From NCBI GenBank assembly GCA_014384545.1, contig JACNFQ010000059.1, positions 1-20,752 of the forward strand: a DNA stretch of 20,752 nucleotides, in the 5' to 3' direction. The notes under the pieces were generated by a model that saw nothing but the letters and a program-made list of their open reading frames with translations, did no database searches and was not told the origin of the DNA. Below are positions 6,067 to 14,022 of this stretch, in pieces. Within the stretch, counting starts at the first letter, position 1; each line of letters starts with the position of its first letter. Position numbers and translations under genes: made by a program. The stretch is from a bacterium. GTDB lineage: Bacteria; UBP7; UBA6624.

Positions 6067-6870
6067 CTATTCGGGAGTCGTTAGGGGCATCGCAGCTGAT
6101 AATAACTCTCTGTTCAAAGTATGACCTCCACGAACAGAAAGACATTTTCCTCTTGGCATCATCCCCGAAAGGTAAAGGTCTCCCAATAAGTCGAGCGCTT
6201 TATGTGATGTCAGTTCAATCGGATCAAACGCTGTTTTTCCAACGACAATAGCTGATCCTTCGGCTTCTCTAGCTTGGGGGGGAAGCACCCCCGATTCAAC
6301 CAATGCAACCGCTTCTTCCTCCAATAGAAAAGTTCTTCCATCTAAGAGAAGAGACTTATGGGGCGTCTTTGATAGGTCAAAGTGGTCCATGCGCAGAGGT
6401 AGTAATGGGTCGGGGTGGTGGTATAAAACAGTCGCCTCTAACCCCTGCCCAGGAAACCAAGCCACCAACGATGCGCCTTTTCCAGCTACAAGAGGTTTGG
6501 TGGGTGACAGAGTTGATACGTCTCCGTCTAAGGTGCGTCTCCCTCCCGCCTCAAAGAGGTCAAACCACATTCTTCCACCCCCATCCAGTAGGGGAAACTC
6601 GCCGCCACTAAGGGTAATCTCTCCATCCGTTAGCCCCCAAAGAACGGCAGCACCAAGAAAATGTTCTGTCAAGAGGAGTTGGGACGAACCCAATGGGATT
6701 GCCGAACATCGGGGTGCAGAGACCCATCCCTCTCCTAACCGGACACGACCTTCAGGGGTTTGGAAGTGGATACCTTCCTTTCCTGGGGCGACTGATACAG
6801 TCGTCTTCTCGCCCGAAAAAACAGCAACGCCCTCTAGGGATACGGTACGGTCAACTGTGGTGCGCTTCAC
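6067..6870 (-). CDS. lpxC: UDP-3-O-acyl-N-acetylglucosamine deacetylase
   Basis: LpxC is the zinc amidase that commits UDP-GlcNAc derivatives to lipid A synthesis at the inner-membrane surface. Key residues are visible: TEH (68-70) gives catalytic Glu69 and zinc ligand His70; EFPLLDGG (91-98); SHKALDLLGDLYLSG (222-236) gives zinc ligands His223 and Asp227 plus Lys224; GGHTLN (248-253) gives catalytic His250. At 267 residues it is about 35-40 shorter than the E. coli enzyme, mainly by compact loops and a clipped C-terminus. The gene overlaps the HU-like gene by 4 bp. It marks the organism as lipid-A producing. Confidence 0.95.
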   Translation of the reverse strand: MKRTTVDRTVSLEGVAVFSGEKTTVSVAPGKEGIHFQTPEGRVRLGEGWVSAPRCSAIPLGSSQLLLTEHFLGAAVLWGLTDGEITLSGGEFPLLDGGGRMWFDLFEAGGRRTLDGDVSTLSPTKPLVAGKGASLVAWFPGQGLEATVLYHHPDPLLPLRMDHFDLSKTPHKSLLLDGRTFLLEEEAVALVESGVLPPQAREAEGSAIVVGKTAFDPIELTSHKALDLLGDLYLSGMMPRGKCLSVRGGHTLNRELLSAAMPLTTPE

Positions 6871-7166
6871 GTCACGTGGCGGCGAGGACGAGAGCGTCTT
6901 ATCCTCTCCTTGAGGGCACGGGAGGGCGTAAACAGAACGATGCGTCGGGCCGAAATAGTCACCTTTTCTTTCGTGACAGGGTGGATCGAAAACCGTCGTT
7001 TTCGTCGCCTTGTACGAAAAGCCCCAAATCCTCGAATGGAGATGGTGTCGCCCCGGGCTAAGTTGTTCTCAACCGTAGAGGAAAAGGCGTCAATAAAGGC
7101 GTTTGCTTGGGCAGCTGTTATCTCAAGCCGAGTTGCCAACGCAGCCGCTAACTCACTTTTTGTCAC
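6867..7166 (-). CDS. HU/IHF-family DNA-binding protein
   Basis: The 99-residue product has the family layout: two N-terminal helices (TKSELAAALATRLEITAAQA), the RGFGAF beta-turn (45-50), a DNA-arm region with the intercalating proline in IHPVTKE (61-67), and a closing helix around SRALKERI (82-89). A basic tail (RRSRPRRHVT) extends beyond the usual end. The start is GTG at 7166, overlapping the upstream stop as GTGA, with GGTGGA in ribosome-binding range. It would bend DNA as a dimer. HU versus IHF cannot be settled from this sequence. The coupling to lpxC by a 4-bp overlap is unusual. Confidence 0.92.
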   Translation of the reverse strand: MTKSELAAALATRLEITAAQANAFIDAFSSTVENNLARGDTISIRGFGAFRTRRRKRRFSIHPVTKEKVTISARRIVLFTPSRALKERIRRSRPRRHVT

Positions 7167-7429
7167 CCCGTTTCCACCGTATCGGTGGGGGGCAAAACGG
7201 GGTCTGGTGTCATAACGAGAGGATTGGTGCTTGATGTCATCGCCGAATAGATCAAGAGGGCAACCAAAGCGACTACAACGAGTTTTACCGTAATCTTCAC
7301 AAAAAAGACGATGAAGTGAAAGATGAGCGTAGCTAGGAGAGCAATACCGACAATAAGGATTAGCTCCTCCCACTCTCGGGGCCACCCCCAAGATAATTCT
7401 GATAGAAGTGTCCACAGGTCACCAGCCAT
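7163..7429 (-). CDS. Small two-helix membrane protein upstream of the HU-like gene
   Basis: The 88-residue protein starts with a short amphipathic, tryptophan-rich segment (MAGDLWTLLSELSWGWPREW). It has two hydrophobic helices (about 22-44 and 47-63) joined by a single lysine-containing turn, and a Pro/Thr-rich tail (DPVLPPTDTVETG). I chose ATG 7429; longer versions from upstream starts would run into the divergent rmlD gene. The stop overlaps the GTG start of the HU-like gene by 4 bp. It is the first gene of the lpxC block, 43 bp from the divergent rmlD start. No recognised family; the topology resembles MscS-like or holin-like small membrane proteins only superficially. Confidence 0.68.
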   Translation of the reverse strand: MAGDLWTLLSELSWGWPREWEELILIVGIALLATLIFHFIVFFVKITVKLVVVALVALLIYSAMTSSTNPLVMTPDPVLPPTDTVETG

Positions 7430-7472
7430 AGGGACAGGATACCACAATACTCCAAAGAATAGGATAGATGAG

Positions 7473-8330
7473 ATGAGATTAGCGATCATTGGAAGAAAGG
7501 GACAACTGGCACAAGCTACTTTGGCTCTAGCAGAACGCCGAGGACTCTCTGTAATCAGTTTCTCTAGGAAGGAGTGGCCCCTTGAAAAGGTGTTTCCTAT
7601 TCCAAGCAACCTGATTCGATTTGCACCTACCCACCTTCTTCTAGCCGCGGCCTATACCGCCGTGGATAAGGCAGAACTTGAGCCGGGCAAGGCGTTTGCT
7701 GTCAATGCCCTTTCAACAGCAAGGATCGCCACGTGGTGCAAGGAGGAGGGCGTTCGTCTCCTTTACCCCTCAACCGATTATGTCTTTGATGGAGAGAAAC
7801 GATCTGGATACTGGTTTGATGATCTCCCCAACCCTCTTTCAGCGTATGGATCTTCAAAGTGGTGGGGAGAACAAGCTGCCCTCTCTGCACCGGGAACTCT
7901 GGTGGCGCGCACGTCTTGGCTTTATGGGCTGGGACCATCTTCGTTTCCTTTCAAGGTGATAAACCGTGCACGAAAGGGAGAAGTAGCTGTGGTAGATGAC
8001 CAGTTTTCAACGCCGACGTGGGTAGGTACATTTGCACGCCTTGTTCTTGACTTGGCAGCCGTTGAGGTTGAGGGGATTGTCCATGCTTCGGCAAAGGGCA
8101 AATGTTCGTGGCATACCTTTGCGCAACAGCTCTTGTTGCGTGTGGGGTATTCGGGCGAAGTCGGATTCCTGAACACTCCCTCCCTTGCCCTCCCAGCCAG
8201 AAGACCGATATTTTCCCAACTTTGTGAGAACCGTTGGGAGATATGGGGAATTACGCCACCACCTGTTTGGGAAGAGGATTTAGATTCTTTTTTTGGGAGA
8301 GAGATAAGAGAGGAAACGACACAATACTAG
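7473..8330 (+). CDS. rmlD: dTDP-4-dehydrorhamnose reductase
   Basis: RmlD reduces dTDP-4-dehydro-L-rhamnose with NAD(P)H, the final step of dTDP-L-rhamnose synthesis. The 285-residue protein has the Rossmann loop GRKGQLA (7-13), AAYTAVDKAE (59-68), STDYVFDG (100-107), the catalytic YGSSK (125-129), RTSWLYG (146-152) and VDDQFSTPT (174-182). Start ATG 7473 is preceded by AGGA 8 bp upstream. rmlA, rmlB and rmlC are not in the window and must be elsewhere if the pathway is complete. It reads away from the lpxC block and toward the lipoprotein and glycosyltransferase locus, fitting supply of rhamnose for a surface glycan. Confidence 0.93.
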   Translation: MRLAIIGRKGQLAQATLALAERRGLSVISFSRKEWPLEKVFPIPSNLIRFAPTHLLLAAAYTAVDKAELEPGKAFAVNALSTARIATWCKEEGVRLLYPSTDYVFDGEKRSGYWFDDLPNPLSAYGSSKWWGEQAALSAPGTLVARTSWLYGLGPSSFPFKVINRARKGEVAVVDDQFSTPTWVGTFARLVLDLAAVEVEGIVHASAKGKCSWHTFAQQLLLRVGYSGEVGFLNTPSLALPARRPIFSQLCENRWEIWGITPPPVWEEDLDSFFGREIREETTQY

Positions 8331-8348
8331 GTTGATTCCCGCCAAACA

Positions 8349-8376
8349 TTGACTTTTTCTTTGTGGGGCATAGAAT
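8349..8376 (+). promoter_or_regulatory. Sigma70-like promoter for the lipoprotein/glycosyltransferase locus
   Basis: TTGACT (8349-8354) and TAGAAT (8371-8376) are separated by 16 bp, a strong match to the sigma70 consensus. They lie in the 56-bp gap between rmlD and the first lipoprotein gene. Transcription would begin around 8382-8384, only a few bases before the preferred ATG at 8387, implying a near-leaderless mRNA. Confidence 0.6.
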
Positions 8377-8386
8377 GGTTGGGTTT

Positions 8387-10057
8387 ATGTTCTCTATAAG
8401 ACATCTTTCGCATCTCCAAAAAGGAGGTCTCCTATCTGCACTCTACTTGGCACTTTTGGTCGGATGTGGTGGAGGAAACTCTTACAGGGATACTTTCTTT
8501 GGAGAAGGGCAGAATGCTTGTGTCCCAACGGGCAGGGGGACTGGAAACTATTTTGATGGGCAACCAGAAGGTGTTTCAGGTTCTGACAAGGTTGAGATTT
8601 ATGTAACGGAGCCACTCTCCAACCATTTTCCTTCGGGGTGTGTAACAGCTGGTGGGAACGATTTCTTTAGTCTCCTTTCGGGCATGCAATCCCTTTTTCC
8701 TGCCCGTAGTCTTTCTATCTTTGACCCTTCCGATTTCATTGATTCTGCCACATCCTCCATTCAGTTGGTCGTTCCTAACATCGCTGTACGCCCCGATATT
8801 GAGAGTGCATTGGTTGCTGCCATGGGTAGAGGTGTTTCAGTCAATCTCGTTGTAGAAGACTTTTATCGGAGCCAGAATACATTTGTCTTTGACAACCTTG
8901 AAGCTGCGGGGGCTGTCGTCGTAACGGATAAGAATGACTTGAACACTTTGGTCAATTCCAAATACATGATTATTGATAATGATGAGGTAATCTTCTCGTC
9001 CGGGAATTTTGCGAGCAACTCCTTTTTTGCGACATCTGCCATCACCATGCGCGTCCGCGACACCACGTTCGCTTCTTGTTTTCGGGTGGATTTTGATCAG
9101 ATGTTCGTCAGCAACAGATTCCAAGATCAAAAAGATGCCAGTGCGAAGCGATGCACAGGTATGATTATTGATGGGCGTTATGGTGTGGATGTCTTTTTTG
9201 GTCCCCATGATAGTCAGATTCGCCAAGAGATTACGGACCTCCTAGGAGAGATTGATCTCTCTCTGTATTGGTCTAACTCTTCTCTTTCGGACACCTTCCT
9301 TTCTTCTTCTTTACAGGGAGTTCAGGGTAGTGGGGCGGTTTTTTCCGGTATGGTGAATGGAGCCGACCAAAACGGCGGAACGGCTTTAGGGAATATGGAT
9401 ATCCATTGTGCCGAAACAGCGGCGTGCACTCATGCAGATATATTCGGTACTCCTGGAGTCGTTATCGACTTTTTAGGGGGTACCGCGGGCTCAATTCCCC
9501 AACCTTTCCGTGGTCACAATTTGCGGTACTTTGTGGGAGACCCAGAGGCAAATGCATTCAATCCCTTCTTGGCTGTTCTATCAGCGAATCTAACAGAAAG
9601 CGGAATGAATGGGAATGATGAGGTGTTGGTGGTCATCAGGGACCTTCAATTGGCTCAATGGGCCGTCAACGGAATGCATGTGCGTGCTACTATGGCAACC
9701 GAGCTTTTCGATATTGATGGCGTACTCGTAGAACCGGGGTTGGCTACGATTACTGGTACGGTTCTCCTTTCTGACCCCAATCAGCCTTTCGGTGACAACC
9801 TTCCCACAGATGTTACGGTTACCGTGGATTCGCAGGGCATTACGGCTTTTCAAGATACCGTTGATTTGACATCGGGAGAAACAGGACAGTTTGTTTTGCA
9901 GGTCCCGGTGGGAGGATTTATTACGGTCGTCCTTTCGTCAGAAACCCATAAGACGATTTCTGTAGGGGGTGTCTTGATGGGGCCAGGTGTTTGGGATTTG
10001 GGTACGTTCCGCATGCAGATATCTGATCCGTTCGGGAGTGGTGGTGGAGGAGCGTAA
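8387..10057 (+). CDS. Lipoprotein with degenerate phospholipase-D-like domain
   Basis: The 556-residue protein begins with a lipoprotein signal (basic n-region, hydrophobic LLSALYLALLVG, lipobox cysteine 27). Residues about 105-240 resemble the first half of a PLD fold: repeated VVP/VNLVVEDFYR strands, then NSKYMIIDNDEVIFSSGNF (190-208), an HxK(x4)D motif with His replaced by Asn190. The second half has HNLRYFVGD (377-385) and SANLTESG (399-406), where the lysine is Leu and the Asp is shifted by one. Catalysis is therefore doubtful. From about residue 450 a beta-sandwich-like domain follows and the protein ends in a glycine-rich GSGGGGA. I prefer ATG 8387; GTG 8363 and ATG 8375 are in frame but precede or overlap the promoter -10. 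It overlaps the next gene as TAATG. Confidence 0.75.
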   Translation: MFSIRHLSHLQKGGLLSALYLALLVGCGGGNSYRDTFFGEGQNACVPTGRGTGNYFDGQPEGVSGSDKVEIYVTEPLSNHFPSGCVTAGGNDFFSLLSGMQSLFPARSLSIFDPSDFIDSATSSIQLVVPNIAVRPDIESALVAAMGRGVSVNLVVEDFYRSQNTFVFDNLEAAGAVVVTDKNDLNTLVNSKYMIIDNDEVIFSSGNFASNSFFATSAITMRVRDTTFASCFRVDFDQMFVSNRFQDQKDASAKRCTGMIIDGRYGVDVFFGPHDSQIRQEITDLLGEIDLSLYWSNSSLSDTFLSSSLQGVQGSGAVFSGMVNGADQNGGTALGNMDIHCAETAACTHADIFGTPGVVIDFLGGTAGSIPQPFRGHNLRYFVGDPEANAFNPFLAVLSANLTESGMNGNDEVLVVIRDLQLAQWAVNGMHVRATMATELFDIDGVLVEPGLATITGTVLLSDPNQPFGDNLPTDVTVTVDSQGITAFQDTVDLTSGETGQFVLQVPVGGFITVVLSSETHKTISVGGVLMGPGVWDLGTFRMQISDPFGSGGGGA

Positions 10058-12222
10058 TGAAAAACAGATTCTTTTTGGGCATTTTGGGTCTGGCATTCTT
10101 AGTGGTCGGGTGTCAAAACTCGAGTTTCTTACCATCAGTTCCTCCCAGTAGTGGAGGAGGACCTCCTGGAGCACCTATCGGTGAGGATACGGGTGGCGGT
10201 GGAAGTGGAAGTAGCTCTCAGGCAGCAGGGACACTCACAGATTGTGTAACGCCTTTCTACAATGGAATGACTCCCTTCAGAAACCCCTTGACGACTTCCT
10301 TGTTGGATCCCGATTCAAGTGGGGCTGGAGATTTCCCCGGGTTGACTTCAATGGCGACAGCAGAGTTTCCAGAAGTGGGGCGTGTCTTGATGGTTCTTTA
10401 TCAGGACGGTATCCTCATTTATGACAGTTTGGGTAGACCCCTAGCGAAACCCCTTTCGTTCGATGGTGATTGCAACGTGACAGGGGCAAACTTCCTATGG
10501 ACACCCAGCACCGCATCGGATCCCCCAGCCTTGGACTTTATCCAAGACTTGAACGGGGTAAGAGGACCGCTAGACTTTATCGTTGCATATAACGACGGCG
10601 CCATGGGTTATTGGAACTTTGAACGAGGGTATGTGGGCGACGGGGATGATGGTGCTGTGGGAGATTATTTCTTCACCTGTGCCATTACCGAATCGGCTAC
10701 GGCACCGGGTACGGCTGAGGGCCCTCGGGACTTTTGGATTAATGGTGGCGGCGACCAAATATATTGTGGGGGTCCAAGCGAGTGGTTATGTGAAGCGACA
10801 AGTTCTTCATTTACCCCTCGTCCAGGTGGAGCAGGAAACATCGGTTTAGAGTGGGATGCTTACGGCAACCTATGGCAACGATCCGCGGCCACGCCTACTT
10901 GGCCTGATGCGGTCGATGACTTTGCTTGTGAAACCCCCGGTGATGAAAACCCCGATTCTCGAGGCACAGCCATTCAGCCTATGTTCGTCGTTTGGGAGCG
11001 TGGTTTACCTCGAAGTCGAACGAGCCAAGCTTTTGGTGGCGATGCTTGCCCGATGGAGGCTCCTGCTTCTCAGTTGCCAAACCAGAATGTAGGGCAATGT
11101 AATGTTCATATCTTTACGAGTGCAAATACCCCTTCAGGTCCGTGGGGCATTGCTACGAATATCAATATGGGTGCTGTCACCGATTTCGACTTTACCAGTG
11201 ATAACCGTATGGTTTACACCCAGGGGTTCCAAGACTATGTGGGGTTTACATCGCCCATTCCAGACCACTTCGATGCTCATCCTTTTGGGAATCCAGTGGG
11301 TGCCTACGACCCCCCTTCCCCCCTTGAGGTTCAGTTTGTTCGTGGTGACTTTGGCACCAATGCAGGGGCCGACAACATTCACTTTATCAGCCCTTGGGGT
11401 GTTTCTGTAGACAAAGTAGTAACAGATATGGGTGTAACAAATGAAGTCTATGTCGCTGACTTTGGGAATGCACGCATTCGGGTTTTTGACGATCAAGGAA
11501 ACTACCTAAGAGATATTCATCAATCAGATATTCCGTCGGTGGCGTTCCAAGGACCGATGGATATTGCCTTTGACGACTTCTGTCGTATCTTCATACTTGA
11601 CCAAAGATTAGCCTCTGATGGCACTGAGACAGCAGATATCCTTGTTCTTCTTCGACAGAACTGCCCCACCCCGACCGCGGGTTCTGCAGAGGTGAGGGTC
11701 TTAGATAGCGAAACGGGTGCACCCATTGAAGGTGCTCAAGTCGTTCTCCCCCTCTTTTCAACGACGATTATCGGTTTTACCGACCAACAAGGACGACTGA
11801 CCTTCCCTTCGGTACCTCCGGGTCAACGATCCATGACCGTTACAACTCAAGGTTATTCTTCAACCACCATCGGATTCTCTATCTCTTCGGGAGAGACTGT
11901 CTTTGTGGAAGATTCGGTGGGTTCGGGATCAATATCGATTACTCCGATTGGGAATGCCCAGTTTGGGGGTGTTTCAGGGCGCGTCCGGGACGAACATACC
12001 GGAAACGTGATTCCTAATGCGATTGTGACGATTGCCGAAACGGGTGATTTTGATATTACAGATTCTGGGGGGCGCTTCTTTATTACAGGTATCGTTGCCG
12101 GAGCGAAAACGATTGATGTCTCTGCCAACAACTACCTCCCCAACTCAAAGGGTGTCATTATCGTTGATGGTCTGAGTGTTGATGTGGGGGATATCATTTT
12201 GACCCCCAGCCCCAGCAATTAG
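10057..12222 (+). CDS. Lipoprotein with NHL/beta-propeller-like region and two carboxypeptidase-regulatory-like domains
   Basis: This 721-residue protein has a short signal peptide ending in lipobox VVGC (Cys19). A Pro/Gly/Ser-rich linker (about 27-50) and a large Asp/Gly-rich region with propeller-like strands follow. NEVYVADFGNARIRVFDDQG (462-481) is a clear NHL-type repeat, and a second blade-like stretch, PMDIAFDDFCRIFILD, comes shortly after. Residues about 542-625 (VRVLDSETGAPIEGAQVVL...GFTDQQGRLTF) and 637-721 (GRVRDEHTGNVIPNAIVTI...) are tandem carboxypeptidase regulatory-like domains. Numerous cysteines in the propeller part suggest periplasmic or surface disulfides. Its ATG overlaps the stop of the preceding lipoprotein by 1 bp, so the two are probably made together and may act as a pair. 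Function unknown. Confidence 0.8.
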   Translation: MKNRFFLGILGLAFLVVGCQNSSFLPSVPPSSGGGPPGAPIGEDTGGGGSGSSSQAAGTLTDCVTPFYNGMTPFRNPLTTSLLDPDSSGAGDFPGLTSMATAEFPEVGRVLMVLYQDGILIYDSLGRPLAKPLSFDGDCNVTGANFLWTPSTASDPPALDFIQDLNGVRGPLDFIVAYNDGAMGYWNFERGYVGDGDDGAVGDYFFTCAITESATAPGTAEGPRDFWINGGGDQIYCGGPSEWLCEATSSSFTPRPGGAGNIGLEWDAYGNLWQRSAATPTWPDAVDDFACETPGDENPDSRGTAIQPMFVVWERGLPRSRTSQAFGGDACPMEAPASQLPNQNVGQCNVHIFTSANTPSGPWGIATNINMGAVTDFDFTSDNRMVYTQGFQDYVGFTSPIPDHFDAHPFGNPVGAYDPPSPLEVQFVRGDFGTNAGADNIHFISPWGVSVDKVVTDMGVTNEVYVADFGNARIRVFDDQGNYLRDIHQSDIPSVAFQGPMDIAFDDFCRIFILDQRLASDGTETADILVLLRQNCPTPTAGSAEVRVLDSETGAPIEGAQVVLPLFSTTIIGFTDQQGRLTFPSVPPGQRSMTVTTQGYSSTTIGFSISSGETVFVEDSVGSGSISITPIGNAQFGGVSGRVRDEHTGNVIPNAIVTIAETGDFDITDSGGRFFITGIVAGAKTIDVSANNYLPNSKGVIIVDGLSVDVGDIILTPSPSN

Positions 12223-12235
12223 GTAGACTCACCTC

Positions 12236-13027
12236 TTGTTGACCCGGCGCACACTTGCCGTCATTATTCCCACTCTGGGGCAAAGCCCGTTGTTGGAGGG
12301 TATTTGCCGTTGGGTTGAAACCCAAGATGTGGACCAGCGAATCCTCTGCGGAACCCCTCCAAACCAAGGTTATGAAGATTGGGAACGGGAGGAAACACCA
12401 GCGGGGTTTGGCGTAGCGGCGAATGGTGGGGCCGTTGTGGCAAAGACGACCTATCTTCTCTTTTTGAACGATGATGTAGAGGTTTTACAGGGAGAGATTC
12501 AGGATTGGATTACCGCTCTTGAAGAGAGGGAAGAACTCTTTGCCATCGTGCCACAACTCATGGGTCCTGAAGGTGAGGAAGGTGGAATGGGGTTTATTCG
12601 AAAACGAGGACGACCTTGGCCCAGACCCCAACTCCGTCCTTTACCAGGATTGTCTGCCTACCCCACGGGTGCTGCGTTCCTTGTGCGGCGAGATAAGTGG
12701 GAAGAATTGGGGGGTTTTTCGGGTGATTTTCATCCTGCGTATTGGGAGGATGCTGACTTGGGATTGCGGGCATGGAAAAAAGGGTGGGCAACTTGGCAAA
12801 CAGGGGAAATACATCTATACCACCATCGTGGAACGACGACTTCAACATGGAACAAGAGCGTTCTAACGGGGCGATTTCTAAGAGGGCAAAGGCGGTTTGC
12901 CGCCAGACACGCTCAGGCACTCGGGTTGCCTTGGTGGTGGTGGGGTTCAGAACTTCTTAGCCAAGGGAAAGATTTCGCCACGGGAAAATGGCGACGGCTG
13001 ATGATTCGTTGGGGGTGGCTTGAGTGA
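12236..13027 (+). CDS. Family 2 glycosyltransferase (rhamnosyltransferase-like)
   Basis: The 263-residue GT-A protein opens with the nucleotide-binding strand LAVIIPTLG (7-15). It has FGVAANGGA (58-66), matching the GxxxAxNxG block of WbbL-type transferases. The metal-binding motif is FLNDD (77-80), followed by PTGAAFLVRRDKWEELGGF (143-161) and the catalytic-base block YWEDADLGLRAWKKGW (169-184), then a conserved His. It should act in the cytosol, adding a sugar to a lipid-linked or other acceptor; dTDP-rhamnose is a plausible donor given rmlD. The start is TTG at 12236 (or the next TTG), 13 bp after the lipoprotein stop, with AGGT nearby. It ends in a GTGA overlap with the next gene. The four-tryptophan run (PWWWWG) near the end is odd. 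Confidence 0.88.
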   Translation: MLTRRTLAVIIPTLGQSPLLEGICRWVETQDVDQRILCGTPPNQGYEDWEREETPAGFGVAANGGAVVAKTTYLLFLNDDVEVLQGEIQDWITALEEREELFAIVPQLMGPEGEEGGMGFIRKRGRPWPRPQLRPLPGLSAYPTGAAFLVRRDKWEELGGFSGDFHPAYWEDADLGLRAWKKGWATWQTGEIHLYHHRGTTTSTWNKSVLTGRFLRGQRRFAARHAQALGLPWWWWGSELLSQGKDFATGKWRRLMIRWGWLE

Positions 13028-14022
13028 GAGTTGCTCTGGATATTCAGACGGCGATTGGGGGTAGGAATACGGGGGTGGGTCAGTATACAGAAGCGATACG
13101 GAGGGTCTTGCCCACAGCACCTAAAACCGGCGTTGTGGAGATAAGGCGTCGTGGAGATGCTCCGATTGGTGGTGCGATTGAGCGGGTGTGGTGGGAATGG
13201 GTTCAAATGCCCGCCTACGCTACTGAAAGCAAAGCAGATATCCTCTTTAGCCCGGGGTTTTCTGCACAGAGAGTGCCCGTAATGCCTTTGGCGATTACTG
13301 TCCATGATCTATTGGCGTGGGAACATCCTGAAGAACTGGGGCGGTGGAATCGCTGGTATTGGCGTCATGTCGTTCCTTGGTCTTGGAAGAAAGCAGACCT
13401 CTGTATCTGTGTGAGCCAAGAAACGGAGCGCAGGTTAAATAGGGTCTTCCCCGAAATCAAGAAAAGTGTCGTCGTTTCGCATGGTGTGGACCCCTTGTTT
13501 TCAAGGGAAGGAGAGCGTGAAGAGGAGGACTACCTCTTGATGGTAGGGGGGTGGCCCCGACGGAAAAACCTCTTAGCCGCTGTTCATGCAATCTCCACAG
13601 TTCCCGAATCGCCCCCCCTTTGGGTGGTGGGTGCTGTTCCACCTGCTCTGAGAGAGAGTATTGAGAAGTTTTTAGGAGAGAGGATAAAGTTCTTGGGGTA
13701 TGTGGAAAGAGAGAGGATGCCTTCTCTTTATCGGGGAGCTCACCTTGTATTAGCACCTTCACTGGGGGAAGGTTTTGGCTTTGTCCCCCTAGAGGGGGCA
13801 GCGTGTGGATCAGCGGTACTTATGAGTGATATCCCAACCCATCGAGAAGCGCTACCCGGAGTAGAGCCGTATGGTATACCCCATAGTAGTGAAAGTCTGC
13901 CCCGTGCCCTAAGGAGCGCCCTAAGGGATACCACACCTTTCTTGGCTCCACCAGATTGGGTTCCTAGAAGATGGGAAGATGCGGGCCATGAGACCGCTAT
14001 CGCATTAGAGAGCATACTATGA
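13024..14022 (+). CDS. Family 4 glycosyltransferase (GT-B)
   Basis: The 332-residue protein has the N-terminal GT4 opening with a glycine-rich loop (MRVALDIQTAIGGRNTGVGQ), TVHDLLAWEHP (92-102), the interdomain SQET (131-134), SHGVDPLF (152-159) and VGGWPRRKNL (174-183). The donor-site EX7E motif EGFGFVPLE (249-257) follows PSLG. It retains both Rossmann halves and fits mannosyl- or rhamnosyl-type GT4 enzymes that use NDP-sugars with retention. Start GTG 13024 overlaps the previous stop by 4 bp; it is itself overlapped 4 bp by the next gene, so translation is coupled across the cluster. Confidence 0.92.
   Translation: MRVALDIQTAIGGRNTGVGQYTEAIRRVLPTAPKTGVVEIRRRGDAPIGGAIERVWWEWVQMPAYATESKADILFSPGFSAQRVPVMPLAITVHDLLAWEHPEELGRWNRWYWRHVVPWSWKKADLCICVSQETERRLNRVFPEIKKSVVVSHGVDPLFSREGEREEEDYLLMVGGWPRRKNLLAAVHAISTVPESPPLWVVGAVPPALRESIEKFLGERIKFLGYVERERMPSLYRGAHLVLAPSLGEGFGFVPLEGAACGSAVLMSDIPTHREALPGVEPYGIPHSSESLPRALRSALRDTTPFLAPPDWVPRRWEDAGHETAIALESIL

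Noticed and set aside
6389-6913. 174-residue plus-strand open frame
   Set aside because: It lies antisense to lpxC, whose metal and catalytic residues are all intact; the shadow product is Pro/Ser/Arg-rich without domains.
8416-8427. Perfect Shine-Dalgarno-like AAAAAGGAGGT inside the first lipoprotein gene
   Set aside because: No ATG, GTG or TTG in frame lies 5-10 bp downstream, and the stretch encodes the Lys-Gly-Gly boundary of the signal peptide; starting later would remove its basic n-region.
12933-12947. TGG triplet run encoding four tryptophans
   Set aside because: Only four to five units long; too short to count as a repeat element, though noted as odd in the gene entry.
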